Shown here piece after piece: positions 24,473-32,272 of a DNA stretch of 64,000 nucleotides; the stretch's first letter is position 1, and every line of letters begins with the position of its first letter. The DNA comes from Sphingobium yanoikuyae (GTDB lineage Bacteria; Pseudomonadota; Alphaproteobacteria; Sphingomonadales; Sphingomonadaceae), in the NCBI RefSeq assembly GCF_034424525.1, contig NZ_CP139981.1:1-64000 (forward strand), given 5' to 3'. The translations under genes and the position numbers were made by a program. The notes under the pieces are model-generated. The model ran no database searches and was not told the DNA's origin. It saw only the letters and a list, made by a program, of their open reading frames with translations.

Positions 24473-24862
24473 TCAATCGTAGCATGCCAAGTCCCTGATT
24501 GTCCGTCGAAGACAACGCAGATGATGCTTCATGAGTTTGATGTCATGAGCATAGTCCGGCTCGTGGCGGAACTCGAAATCGGGGTCAATATGGAGGGTGT
24601 TGCGGGCAATGCACTCGAACAGGTTGATGCCGTCATATGCGGCGACGACATGGGCGATGCTGTCCGCCAAATGGTGGATCGGCGATCCCGGCGCGTCTTG
24701 GTTCTGCATCCGATGAATATGCCGGTGGATACCGAGCAGCAAGTCGGTTCGCATGTAGCTGTTCAAGAGCAGCAGCGAATGGCCAGGTGAAACCGGAACC
24801 GCGAAGCCCATCCTGTCCTTGGGAGGATAGAGGCCGTTATCAGGGGGAGCCGTCTTCGGCAT
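24473..24862 (-). CDS. hypothetical protein downstream of mazF
   Basis: 129 aa from ATG 24862. Rich in His (GIHRHIHRMQNQ, HHLADSIAHVV, LMKHHLRCLRR). No family recognised. It follows mazF by 7 bp on the same strand and may be co-transcribed. Confidence 0.5.
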   Translation of the reverse strand: MPKTAPPDNGLYPPKDRMGFAVPVSPGHSLLLLNSYMRTDLLLGIHRHIHRMQNQDAPGSPIHHLADSIAHVVAAYDGINLFECIARNTLHIDPDFEFRHEPDYAHDIKLMKHHLRCLRRTIRDLACYD

Positions 24863-24869
24863 TGCTGGA

Positions 24870-25193
24870 TCAGGCAATGGCGAAGAAGACGGCCAGCGCT
24901 CGCGTAACCGCCAGCATGGCTTCGGCATCGAGATGGCCGATCGTCGCCCCAATCTTGTCGCGCTTCACCGACATCGCCTTATCCACCATGACCTGCGACC
25001 GCTTCCTCAAGCCATTGGTCGGTGTCGGATCGATCGTCGTACGGATCAGGGGAGCGTCAACCAGCGTTCCCGATACCAGCAGTACAGTGATGGTGCCGGT
25101 CTGGTCGAACTGGTCCGACTGGATGATGAGGGCGGGGCGCGGTTTGCCAAAGTCGCCGGGCAACGCGATCGTCACCAGGTCGCCCCGGTTCAC
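24870..25193 (-). CDS. MazF/PemK-type endoribonuclease toxin
   Basis: 107 aa. The MazF fold starts MNRGDLVTIALPGDFGKPRPALIIQSD, with the conserved RGD-like start and GKPRPALI, then VLLVSG and SQVMVDKAMSVKRDKIG. Such toxins cleave mRNA at short sequences. The start overlaps the antitoxin stop by 4 bp. Confidence 0.88.
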   Translation of the reverse strand: MNRGDLVTIALPGDFGKPRPALIIQSDQFDQTGTITVLLVSGTLVDAPLIRTTIDPTPTNGLRKRSQVMVDKAMSVKRDKIGATIGHLDAEAMLAVTRALAVFFAIA

Positions 25194-25414
25194 GCCTCGC
25201 CTTCGGGGTCGAGATCGATCAGGGCCGCATCCATGAAGGCGTCCAAGTCATGGTCCGCCGCGTCGGCTGCTGCGACCACGAGCGCCTGTCGCCGACATTC
25301 CTCCGCGAACCCCGGTCGTCGGGTATCAGGAACCCATATCTGGATCGGCCGCAGACCGGCCGCACGCAGGGCGTCACGACGCTTCTGGACTCGCTCTGTG
25401 ACTGGTGACGGCAC
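25190..25414 (-). CDS. MazE-type antitoxin (DUF3018)
   Basis: 74 aa from GTG 25414 with GGAG 9 nt upstream. RVQKRRDALRAAGLRPIQIWVPDTRRPGFAEECRRQ is the signature of DUF3018 antitoxins paired with MazF. The C-terminus (DAFMDAALIDLDPEGEA) is the expected acidic toxin-binding segment. It should bind its own promoter through the palindrome at 25437. Confidence 0.85.
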   Translation of the reverse strand: MPSPVTERVQKRRDALRAAGLRPIQIWVPDTRRPGFAEECRRQALVVAAADAADHDLDAFMDAALIDLDPEGEA

Positions 25415-25436
25415 CGGGATTACTCCAATCAAACTT

Positions 25437-25448
25437 GTTACATGTAAC
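25437..25448. promoter_or_regulatory. probable mazEF operator
   Basis: GTTACATGTAAC is a perfect 12-bp palindrome about 23 bp upstream of the antitoxin start, in the expected promoter region. Autoregulation by MazE-type antitoxins is known. Confidence 0.5.
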
Positions 25449-25705
25449 GTAATCGGTATTATTGCCCGTCGCAAGGAAAACGTCCGGTTTTCTTGCGGCC
25501 GGTGGAAGCCCTTGCCCCGGCCGGTTTTGACGCCAAGAAACCCGATCCCGAAATCAACGCCTGCTTGGTCCGTGGCAACCAGCTTTTCTGGCGGTTTCGG
25601 ACATCGGGCGCGAGCGGATCAACAATGTGCCTCCGTCTCAGCCAATCTGCGTCCGCTGAGGCCCATTATTGCGCGTCCGGCCAATCATCATTGCAGTCCA
25701 CTACA

Positions 25706-25789
25706 GCTAGGCGCAGAATGTCGGCACGGGCAGCATGGCGCAATAGGGTTGCTCAAGCAGCTATTTGCGCCATGGCTTTCGCGCCTAGC
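25706..25789. repeat. nested inverted repeats in a gene-free stretch
   Basis: GCTAGGCGC (25706-25714) pairs with GCGCCTAGC (25781-25789), and inside it CATGGCGCAA (25734-25743) pairs with TTGCGCCATG (25765-25774). A transcript would fold into a long stem with an interior loop. The rest of 25449-25840 shows no gene. Confidence 0.5.
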
Positions 25790-25842
25790 GCAGATGGTAT
25801 AGATTGTGCGCCATATTTGGACGAGCGAGGTTCAAACCCTGC

Positions 25843-26577
25843 ATGGACGGTCAGGACGACGCGATGAAATCGGCCATGGAGCTGTTCGCAGCTCGGCTTG
25901 CAAAGCGCGATGTAGAGAGGCCGATCACCGACCATCGAACCGTCGAGCGGTTGATCGCGATGCTGGAACCGCATGAGCAACAGGTTGTCCGCTTGCGGAT
26001 CGGGCTTGGCCCCTCTCCCGCGCTCACTCTTGCCGCGACTGCAAAGATCGTCGGTGTGTCGCCAAGCCGCATCGGCCAAATCGAGGACAAGGCATTCCGA
26101 AGGATCAGATGGGTCTGCAACAACATAGACATTCACGATCGTTCGGCGCTGGATGCTTTGATCGCGCGCAGGCGTGATGAAGCGGCTGAGGCCGAGCGGA
26201 TCAGGAAACGCGATGCCTTGCAAAAGGCGCTAGATCAGGAGCGGAAGCGCAAAGCCAAGCAAGACCGGGACGAGGTCAGGCGAGCGAAGGCGCGCGATTC
26301 CGCTTGGAACCGCAAACTACGCGTGGCGCAGGCTGAGCTTGATCGGATGAGATCCGACGCTCAGTTTTTTGCCGAACAGATCGCTCAAATCGAGCAGCGC
26401 GCTAATTGGCTGAGGGCAATTTTGCCGCGCGACCGCCAATTGGCGGCGCTGCGCGAACAGGCCGATGAAATCCGCGATGCGATCGCGAGCGCAGAAGCCA
26501 GCATATCCAACATGCTGGCCTCGCCCCCGGATGGTCCCCAGCTAGGCAAGGAAGCTTCAACAAACGATGGCCACTGA
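25843..26577 (+). CDS. sigma-70 region-4-like HTH protein with long coiled coil
   Basis: About 244 aa from ATG 25843 (TTG 25804 and ATG 25864 possible). Residues near 45-95 resemble sigma region 4: LEPHEQQVVRLRIGLG followed by TLAATAKIVGVSPSRIGQIEDKAFRRIR, the last part a typical sigma-4 HTH. From about 110 onward the protein is a long charged coiled coil. Regions 1-3 of sigma factors are absent, so it is not a normal sigma factor. It overlaps the resolvase start by 11 bp. Confidence 0.7.
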   Translation: MDGQDDAMKSAMELFAARLAKRDVERPITDHRTVERLIAMLEPHEQQVVRLRIGLGPSPALTLAATAKIVGVSPSRIGQIEDKAFRRIRWVCNNIDIHDRSALDALIARRRDEAAEAERIRKRDALQKALDQERKRKAKQDRDEVRRAKARDSAWNRKLRVAQAELDRMRSDAQFFAEQIAQIEQRANWLRAILPRDRQLAALREQADEIRDAIASAEASISNMLASPPDGPQLGKEASTNDGH

Positions 26578-27265
26578 TATTGAGCCGTCCCCCGCCTTCG
26601 CGCCGCAGATCGGCCGCGTTTATTTGCGCGTCAGCACCGATGCACAGGACTTACGCCGACAGGATGCCATCGTAGCCGAGGCGAAGGCAGCGGGCTATTA
26701 TGTCGCGGCAGTCTATCGGGAGAAGGCATCGGGTGCCCGTGCCGACCGCCCCGAGTTGCTGCGTATGATTGCCGATCTTCAACCCGGTGAAGTGGTGATT
26801 GCCGAGAAGATTGACCGGATTAGTCGTCTTCCCTTGGCCGAGGCCGAGCAGCTGGTTGAGACAATTCGTGCGCGAGGCGCGCGACTTGCCATTCCCGGCG
26901 TCGTGGACCTGTCCGACCTCGCGGCCGACGCCGAGGGCATCGCCCGCATCGTGCTCGAATCTGTTCAGGCGATGCTCTTGAAGATCGCCCTGCAGATGGC
27001 TCACGACGATTACACCGATCGCCGCGAGCGACAGCGCCAAGGTATCGCCTTGGCAAAGGCCGCAGGGCGCAGCGGAGGGCGCAAAGGCGATCGGGCAACG
27101 CACGCCCGCATTGTGGCATTGCGCGAAGCGGGCAAGAGCATTGCCAAAACGGCAGAGCTGGCCGATTGCGACCGCAGCACCGTCAAGCGGGTGTGGGCGG
27201 CCCATCGTGCCGCCCAGGTGCAAGAACCCAGCCCTCAGCGAAATCATCGTGAGCGGAACCGCTGA
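26567..27265 (+). CDS. serine recombinase (plasmid resolvase type)
   Basis: 232 aa. The catalytic N-terminus has YLRVSTDAQDLRRQ, the Ser in LRVST being the nucleophile, and EKIDRISRLPLAEAEQL. A C-terminal HTH (IVALREAGKSIAKTAELADCDRSTVKRVW) follows. It is not beside a transposase, and it precedes the ssb/parAB backbone block, so multimer resolution of the plasmid is the likely role. Confidence 0.85.
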   Translation: MATDIEPSPAFAPQIGRVYLRVSTDAQDLRRQDAIVAEAKAAGYYVAAVYREKASGARADRPELLRMIADLQPGEVVIAEKIDRISRLPLAEAEQLVETIRARGARLAIPGVVDLSDLAADAEGIARIVLESVQAMLLKIALQMAHDDYTDRRERQRQGIALAKAAGRSGGRKGDRATHARIVALREAGKSIAKTAELADCDRSTVKRVWAAHRAAQVQEPSPQRNHRERNR

Positions 27266-27288
27266 TTGCCCTTTCTGTTCGGCTTCAA

Positions 27289-27310
27289 GCCGGTGGCAGC
27301 TGCCACCGGC
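27289..27310. repeat. dispersed palindrome, exact 16-bp core in a 22-bp perfect palindrome
   Basis: The exact core is at 27292-27307; GCC and GGC extend it to 22 bp. It lies 24 bp after the resolvase stop, in the 390-bp region before ssb. Confidence 0.85.
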
Positions 27311-27426
27311 AGTCCCCTGCTCGCGTCAACGGACTGCCAGCTACGGAAAGAGCGGCGGAGCCGCGACAGGGTTTTCCAATCCCCGCCGTGCCGATCGAGC
27401 GCAGCGACCTATGGGTGCCAATGGCC

Positions 27427-27442
27427 AGTGGCAGCTGCCACC
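27427..27442. repeat. dispersed palindrome, one mismatch
   Basis: AGTGGCAGCTGCCACC differs from the consensus only in its first base. It is the second copy in the region between the resolvase and ssb genes, 135 bp from the first. Confidence 0.8.
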
Positions 27443-27529
27443 GCCGCCAGTCCAAATTGCTGCATCTACTCGGGCCGTTTCCTTTGGGCGTTGCTGTCTG
27501 ACGGATACGAACTCCACATCGCCACTAAT

Positions 27530-27601
27530 GCGGGCAAGCAGAAAACCGGCCTTCGGCCTTGGGTTTCCGCAAGCGGACCCTCCCATTTTCAGCTTGCCCG
27601 C
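27530..27601 (+). promoter_or_regulatory. multi-arm inverted-repeat structure upstream of ssb
   Basis: GCGGGCAAGCAGAAAA (27530-27545) and TTTTCAGCTTGCCCGC (27586-27601) pair at 15 of 16 positions. The 40 bases between contain two more hairpins, GGCC-TTC-GGCC and TCCGC-AA-GCGGA. The result is a cross- or three-way-junction shape ending 57 bp before the ssb start. It could be an mRNA leader, a single-strand initiation site or a promoter folded from single-stranded DNA. Confidence 0.55.
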
Positions 27602-27658
27602 GTAGCTCAGCTCCGCCGCAAAAAATCCGTCAGCAACGCTTATCCAAAGGAGACTACC

Positions 27659-27973
27659 ATGCAGAACATCGCTGAATTTCGGATCATCGGCCGCGTTGGC
27701 AGTGTCGATACGACCGATAAAGTCACCCATGTTTCCGTCGCCGCGAACTACAACCGCAAGGATGGCGATGAATGGAAGACCGATACGCACTGGAACCGCG
27801 TGACGTTCTTCCGCCAGCTGGCAGAGCGCGCCGCTGACTTGGGCAAGGGCGACCTGGTTCACATCACCGGACGGGTCCGCCAGAACAGCTACGAGAGCAA
27901 TGGCGAAACCCGCTACTCGGTGGACCTGATCGCTGAGGGGCTGGGTATCTTGGTTCGGGGCGGGGCTGACTAA
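27659..27973 (+). CDS. ssb: single-stranded DNA-binding protein
   Basis: 104 aa from ATG 27659 (AAAGGAG upstream). An OB-fold SSB: FRIIGRVGSV, VAANYNRKDGDEWKTDTHWNRVTFF and GDLVHITGRVRQNSYESNGETRYSVDLIAEGL. It lacks the long acidic tail of chromosomal SSB, as many plasmid versions do. Plasmid SSB protects incoming single strands during transfer. A strong terminator follows. Confidence 0.88.
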   Translation: MQNIAEFRIIGRVGSVDTTDKVTHVSVAANYNRKDGDEWKTDTHWNRVTFFRQLAERAADLGKGDLVHITGRVRQNSYESNGETRYSVDLIAEGLGILVRGGAD

Positions 27974-27996
27974 GCCCCCCCCCTTTCACCTAAAAC

Positions 27997-28022
27997 GGGC
28001 GGCCTGGTGGCCGCCCTTTTTT
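27997..28022 (+). terminator. rho-independent terminator of ssb
   Basis: GGGCGGCC and GGCCGCCC enclose TGGT and are followed by six T residues (28017-28022). Confidence 0.92.
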
Positions 28023-28080
28023 GTGGACAATGCTTTTCACAGACCCTAACAAGAATAGGGTTTAACTACGTGAGGCATGT

Positions 28081-28332
28081 GTGGCAGCCAAACTGTTCAA
28101 TCGTGTAGCGAGCTTGCGCGTCGCTTCCGGACTTACGCAATCCGAGCTGGCAGCGAGGATTCAAGTCTCCCCTGAAACAGTCGCGGCCATCGAGAACGGC
28201 AGACAGGACGCCACTTTGCTGACGGCGCTACGTATGTCGCGTGCCCTGCGAACCGAGGTGCCGAACATCTTCAGGGAGCAGCCTTTCCCTAAGCTGATCG
28301 GCTCCGAGCGAGGCGAGAGCCGAACAGCTTAG
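28081..28332 (+). CDS. XRE-family regulator
   Basis: 83 aa from GTG 28081. The HTH RVASLRVASGLTQSELAARIQVSPETVAAIENGRQDATLLTALRMSRAL covers residues 8-57, typical of short YgzD/Cro-like regulators. It heads the regulator - membrane protein - parA - parB run and may regulate it. Confidence 0.8.
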   Translation: MAAKLFNRVASLRVASGLTQSELAARIQVSPETVAAIENGRQDATLLTALRMSRALRTEVPNIFREQPFPKLIGSERGESRTA

Positions 28333-28341
28333 GAGGCCGCT

Positions 28342-28689
28342 ATGCGCCGTGAGATTGCCAGCAAACTTCGGCGCGCAGCCAGCGTGCTACGGACTGTCAT
28401 GCTTTGGGCATCGCTTGCCCTGTGGCTTGCGATCGCGGCAACCGCGCTGATCGTCGTCCTTGCAGTCGGACTCGCGGCCTATTTCGCTTTTGGCTGGCTA
28501 GGAGTGGGAGCCGTCGCCGTCTTCGTGCTGATCGTTTTCTTCGGCAAAGACCCACCAACCGAACAGACCGGCCCGCGCCGCAAGGGCAAGGGCCTCAACC
28601 TGAACGACGATCCGAACCCATGGTATATGCAGTCGCAGTATCGCTTCGGATCGGGAAACAGCGCCGCTCATAACCGCTGGCACAAGTAG
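28342..28689 (+). CDS. membrane protein in the parAB operon
   Basis: 115 aa, TTAGGAGG upstream. Two hydrophobic helices (about residues 20-46 and 50-67), then a hydrophilic C-terminus (RRKGKGLNLNDDPNPWYMQSQYRFG). No family recognised. It lies 9 bp after the regulator and 30 bp before parA. Confidence 0.6.
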   Translation: MRREIASKLRRAASVLRTVMLWASLALWLAIAATALIVVLAVGLAAYFAFGWLGVGAVAVFVLIVFFGKDPPTEQTGPRRKGKGLNLNDDPNPWYMQSQYRFGSGNSAAHNRWHK

Positions 28690-28719
28690 CCCGTGGCGCA
28701 GCCATTGAAGGGATTCTCA

Positions 28720-29478
28720 ATGCGAACAATCGTAGTGACCAATGAGCGCGGCGGCATCGGCAAGACCACGCTTACCTGTCATATTGCGTGGCATCTGGCC
28801 GAGCAGGGCAAGCGTGTCGTGGTCCTGGACCTGGACAAGCAATGCCACAGTGCCGGGATGCTGAAAGCCGAGTTCGAGCAGATCGGCCCGGTTCAGTCGA
28901 TTCTTGACTTCGACCCGAACGAAGAACCTCCGGCGCTGGCCTGTTTCAAGAACACACGGCAGATCGTCGAGTTGACGACTGACAGCCCGCAGCAAGGCCA
29001 GCACATCGGCGCTTATGTCCGCGCCATTCGTGCCGGCCTTGCCAAGCACTACGACTACTGCGTGATCGACACTGCGCCCGCGTGGGATGGCCGGAACCTC
29101 ATGGCGCTGATTGCGTCCGATTATGTCGCGGTCCCACTGGACCCCGACAAAACCGCGCGTCAGTCGCTCAACGAAATCTCGCAAAGCATCAGCCTTGCAA
29201 ACAAGGTGCGCGGGGAGGGTAACGCGACCCGGTTCGGGATCGTGTTCAACCGCGTTCAGACAACGAGCGAAGTTTCAAAAATGCTGATGGACCGCATTGG
29301 GCAGGCGCTTCCTGCCAATGTGGTGCCGCACACCATTCCGCACCGCGAGCACATGCGCGAGGCGGCTTTACTCGAAATTCCCGTTTGGCGCTTGGCAAAG
29401 GACACGCGGCGTAGCGCGCCGATCGTGCGCGAAGTCGTCTCCTACATTGTCGATCAAGCTGAGAGGGAAGCCGCATGA
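28720..29478 (+). CDS. parA: ParA-family partition ATPase with unusual Walker A
   Basis: 252 aa from ATG 28720 (GAAGGGA upstream; GTG 28693 is an in-frame alternative). The Walker A loop reads NERGGIGKTT; the ParA signature is KGGxGKT, so the signature Lys is replaced by Arg while the ATP-binding Lys is kept. Motif A' (VVVLDLDKQ) and Walker B (YCVIDTAPAWD) are present. The gene overlaps parB by 4 bp (ATGA). It should drive plasmid segregation with the downstream ParB. Confidence 0.88.
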   Translation: MRTIVVTNERGGIGKTTLTCHIAWHLAEQGKRVVVLDLDKQCHSAGMLKAEFEQIGPVQSILDFDPNEEPPALACFKNTRQIVELTTDSPQQGQHIGAYVRAIRAGLAKHYDYCVIDTAPAWDGRNLMALIASDYVAVPLDPDKTARQSLNEISQSISLANKVRGEGNATRFGIVFNRVQTTSEVSKMLMDRIGQALPANVVPHTIPHREHMREAALLEIPVWRLAKDTRRSAPIVREVVSYIVDQAEREAA

Positions 29479-30500
29479 GCAAGGCAGCTGTCAAACCGGC
29501 GAAGAAGAGCTTTGCCGACTTCGATATGGACGCGATGGACTTTTCGGCCGTCCCCGCGAATACCGAGTTCAAGGCAGCTGGACGGTTTCAGCGCCTTCCG
29601 CTCGATGACATTGATCCAGACCCCACGCAGGTTCGCCGGGAGTTCGACCAGGCCGAGATTGATGCACTGGCCGCAACCATCAAGGACCGCGGCTTGCTGC
29701 AACCCATCGTTGTCGCGCCAACATCGAACGGTCGCTACATCATCCGCTACGGAGAGCGGCGCTATCGCGCGTGCCGCCAGCTTGGTTTCGACCAGATCGA
29801 CACCGTTCTGGATCAGGCGGACGCCGAGCGCGATATTGGCCTCGACCAGTTTCTTGAGAACGAGCAACGCCAAGCCCTAAGTCTGGCTGAGCGCGTCAGT
29901 TTCATCGCGAGCCGCGTCAGTGACACGCTCTCGACAAAGGATCTAGCCGCGCGCATCGCCAAGCCGCATTCGGAAGTGAAGCGGCTCTACTCGCTGCGCA
30001 CCTTGCCCGAGGACATTCTTGCCGCGTTGAAGAATTGTTCTCCGCGTGCCGCCGTCGCGATCAAACACGCGATCGAGCTGGACGAGCAGGCCACGCGCAA
30101 TTTCGTGGCAGCAAACGAAAATCCGACAGCCGCCGCCTGTGAGCAGTTTCTTGCTACGCTCCAAGGCAGCCCCGAGGAAGAGACCGCGCAGGCCGGTGCC
30201 GCTAAAGCGATCGACGATCCAGCGTCGCCCCAAGAATCGCGCGCCTTGGTGGCAGCTGCTACCAGTGCGACGGACGATCGTCGGGAGCGGCCTGAACTGG
30301 ACGCTCACGACGACGAGCGGGAAGGGGAGGGGGCCGTGCTTGCCGATCCTTCCGATCACAAGCCGCGCGCCCCCCGTCAGCCGAAAGAGGCTACCGACGC
30401 ACCGGCTATCATCATTCAGGGCCGTCGCGGGATTGTTCTAAGTGGCCAGGTCACGGTTCGGTTCGACGGCGAGGCCGCGCCCCAAACCTTCGACTTCTGA
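29475..30500 (+). CDS. parB: ParB/KorB-like partition and regulatory protein
   Basis: 341 aa. The ParB N-terminal domain has LPLDDIDPDPTQVR, GERRYRA (93-99) and ENEQRQALS (about 128-136). An HTH follows near 150-172 (LSTKDLAARIAKPHSEVKRLYSL). The C-terminal 45 residues (IIIQGRRGIVLSGQVTVRFDGEA) resemble the SH3-like dimer domain of KorB rather than the helical ParB end. KorB proteins both partition and repress through operators spread over the plasmid, which fits the dispersed 16-bp palindrome. One such site with a single mismatch lies inside this gene (30248-30263), encoding V-A-A-A-T. Confidence 0.88.
   Translation: MSKAAVKPAKKSFADFDMDAMDFSAVPANTEFKAAGRFQRLPLDDIDPDPTQVRREFDQAEIDALAATIKDRGLLQPIVVAPTSNGRYIIRYGERRYRACRQLGFDQIDTVLDQADAERDIGLDQFLENEQRQALSLAERVSFIASRVSDTLSTKDLAARIAKPHSEVKRLYSLRTLPEDILAALKNCSPRAAVAIKHAIELDEQATRNFVAANENPTAAACEQFLATLQGSPEEETAQAGAAKAIDDPASPQESRALVAAATSATDDRRERPELDAHDDEREGEGAVLADPSDHKPRAPRQPKEATDAPAIIIQGRRGIVLSGQVTVRFDGEAAPQTFDF
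30248..30263. repeat. dispersed palindrome inside parB, one mismatch
   Basis: GGTGGCAGCTGCTACC lies in the linker region of parB. Coding position and near-perfect match argue for selection on the DNA site. Confidence 0.75.
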
Positions 30501-30550
30501 TAGCTTTTACCGTCCACGTTCTCTCAGCATCGAGGCGACGTGGAATTTAG

Positions 30551-30575
30551 AGCGGTGGCAGTTGCCACCGCTTTT
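30551..30575 (+). terminator. parB terminator built on the dispersed palindrome
   Basis: AGCGGTGGCA and TGCCACCGCT pair around GT (one central change from the 16-bp consensus at 30554-30569) and are followed by TTTTTG. This copy can act as an intrinsic terminator. Confidence 0.75.
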
Positions 30576-30580
30576 TGTTT

Positions 30581-30690
30581 GTGGGGTAGGTATCTACTTT
30601 ATGGCAGGATAAGCCTTGCGGCGGCTAATGTTAACCGATACGCTCAATCCTATCGGATCGCGCTTCACGGTTGGGAGATACCTACCCCAC
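30581..30690. other. candidate origin of transfer (oriT)
   Basis: GTGGGGTAGGTATCT (30581-30595) and AGATACCTACCCCAC (30676-30690) form a perfect 15-bp inverted repeat 80 bp apart, ending at the mobC start. Inside are CCGATA (30635-30640) and TATCGG (30651-30656). Intergenic position beside mobC and relaxase, and nested inverted repeats, are the usual oriT features. No known nic consensus is recognised. The outer repeat could alternatively be a mobC operator. Confidence 0.55.
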
Positions 30691-31242
30691 ATGGAAAAGA
30701 CGCTGGGCTTCAAGATCGAGGCAACCAAGCTCGCAAAGATTGACGCGCTTGCGCAGACGAGGGGAGGGCGCGGCCCCTTCATGCGTCAACTGGTTGACGC
30801 CGTGCTCCGGCAGTCCGGGGCGGCCAGCGAGGCCGCACCTCTTGTTGACCGCGAGGCCGCTGGCGAGCATCGCCTTTATCTTCGGCCGACCGAAACCGAA
30901 CTGGCCGTGATCCGCCATCGCGCAAAAGAGCGCCGCATGACCCCGGCGACCTGGGCCATGGCTCTTGTGCGGCGACACATCGGCATTGCCGCGCCTGTCG
31001 ATCGCGAATTGCGCGAAGAGCTGTTGAATTGCCGTCAGGCGTTGCAGCGCATTGGGCGCAACGTGAATCAGATCGCCCGAGCCGCTAACAAGATGGCGCT
31101 GGCGGACAATGCAGCGGAGATCGCCGGCGAGCTGCAAAAGGTCAACGACCTGCGCGCGGCGATCGGCGCGGCCGTCGAAGGTATCGGCGCCGCTACGAAA
31201 GCTGACCTGTCCTATTGGGAGGTTTCCAGTGAGCGACTTTGA
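30691..31242 (+). CDS. mobC: MobC-like relaxosome accessory protein
   Basis: 183 aa from ATG 30691. The N-terminal part resembles a ribbon-helix-helix (LGFKIEATKLAKIDALAQTRGG), and the C-terminal part carries the MobC motif LNCRQALQRIGRNVNQIARAANK. Such proteins bind oriT and help the relaxase nick. It overlaps the relaxase start by 14 bp. Confidence 0.8.
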   Translation: MEKTLGFKIEATKLAKIDALAQTRGGRGPFMRQLVDAVLRQSGAASEAAPLVDREAAGEHRLYLRPTETELAVIRHRAKERRMTPATWAMALVRRHIGIAAPVDRELREELLNCRQALQRIGRNVNQIARAANKMALADNAAEIAGELQKVNDLRAAIGAAVEGIGAATKADLSYWEVSSERL

Positions 31243-32272
31243 TAGCAGCTTTGAGGCGGGACAGCTTGCCGCGCTGTTCAAACCAAAGCTGACCAGCGAC
31301 CCGAACAGGCGCGGGGCCGATATGTTGCTGCGCTCGCTGAGTTCGAGGCGGGCAGGCCAGGGCGGGAGCACGCGGGCGCGGCTTGCTCGCGTTGTCAGCC
31401 GTGCCCCGGAGGTCATGGTCAAGGTTACGGGCAGGCCGAAGGGCAAGAACCACGCGGCTGCGCATTTCGACTATATCGGCCGGAAAGGCGATGTGCCGCT
31501 TGAAACGCGTGATGGCGACATACTGACTGACAAGGAAGCTCGGGCGGAGCTGGCGCGCGATTGGGGCGATCCTGTCTATTGGCGTGACAATTCTACCGTA
31601 GCCGCCGTGAGCATGGTTTTTTCGATGCCGGCAGGGACAGACCCCGACAAGGTTCTTTCAGCGGTGCGCGAGGTCGCGCGCAGCGAGATCGGGCATGAGT
31701 GGGATTACGTCCTGGCGCTGCATACGGACACACCGCGGCCCCACGTGCATGTGACGGTTGCCGCGCGCGGCGACACAGGGCAACGCTTCAACCCGCGACC
31801 TCAAACGCTGCATCATTACCGGGAGCGCTTTGCAGAGGAATTGCGGGCGAGGGGGGTTACTGCCGAGGCAACGCCTCGCGCAGCGCGTGGTGTCGGCCGA
31901 GCCGGTCAGAGCATGGCCCTGAATCGGATGAGGCAGCGCTACATGGCCGGCACCGCACCTGCGCCGTTTGCCAATCAGAAGATCACTGCGGCCGCGCGAG
32001 ACCAGCTGGCGGGGCGGTCAACCGCTCCGGATTTCGTGGTGCGCGGGCGGCAGGCATGGAATGAGACGCAACACCGCTATCTAGCTGCCGCCAAGCGGCT
32101 TGAGACAAGCAGCGATCCAGCTGACCGCCAGCTTGCCGACCAGGTGCGGCAATTTGTGGGGGCAGGGCGAACGCCTACAATTCATGAGCGATCGGTAGCC
32201 GCGATGGAGCGGAAGCGGCAGAGCGAACGATCTAGGAACCGCGATCGTTCGCGGGAAGGGCCAGGACGATAG
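31229..32272 (+). CDS. MOBP-type relaxase (VirD2-like)
   Basis: 347 aa from GTG 31229 with GGGAGG upstream. The relaxase domain spans about residues 50-230: HAAAHFDYIGRKGD is the motif I area with a candidate catalytic Tyr, and HTDTPRPHVHVTV is motif III with the HxH metal ligands. The C-terminus is short and basic with no primase or helicase. It would nick oriT and pilot the strand through the VirB/VirD4 channel at 56-64 kb. Confidence 0.88.
   Translation: MSDFDSSFEAGQLAALFKPKLTSDPNRRGADMLLRSLSSRRAGQGGSTRARLARVVSRAPEVMVKVTGRPKGKNHAAAHFDYIGRKGDVPLETRDGDILTDKEARAELARDWGDPVYWRDNSTVAAVSMVFSMPAGTDPDKVLSAVREVARSEIGHEWDYVLALHTDTPRPHVHVTVAARGDTGQRFNPRPQTLHHYRERFAEELRARGVTAEATPRAARGVGRAGQSMALNRMRQRYMAGTAPAPFANQKITAAARDQLAGRSTAPDFVVRGRQAWNETQHRYLAAAKRLETSSDPADRQLADQVRQFVGAGRTPTIHERSVAAMERKRQSERSRNRDRSREGPGR

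Noticed and set aside
25790..25845. tRNA-like elements: a GATGGTATAGA D-loop-like stretch and GGTTCAAACCC T-loop-like stretch
   Set aside because: The T-stem has mismatches, no anticodon arm can be formed at the right distance and there is no acceptor stem. At most a very decayed tRNA relic.
27593..27610. GCCCGCGTAGCTCAG resembles the 5' end of a tRNA gene
   Set aside because: The rest of the D-arm, anticodon arm and T-arm are absent; the bases are part of the right arm of the ssb upstream structure.
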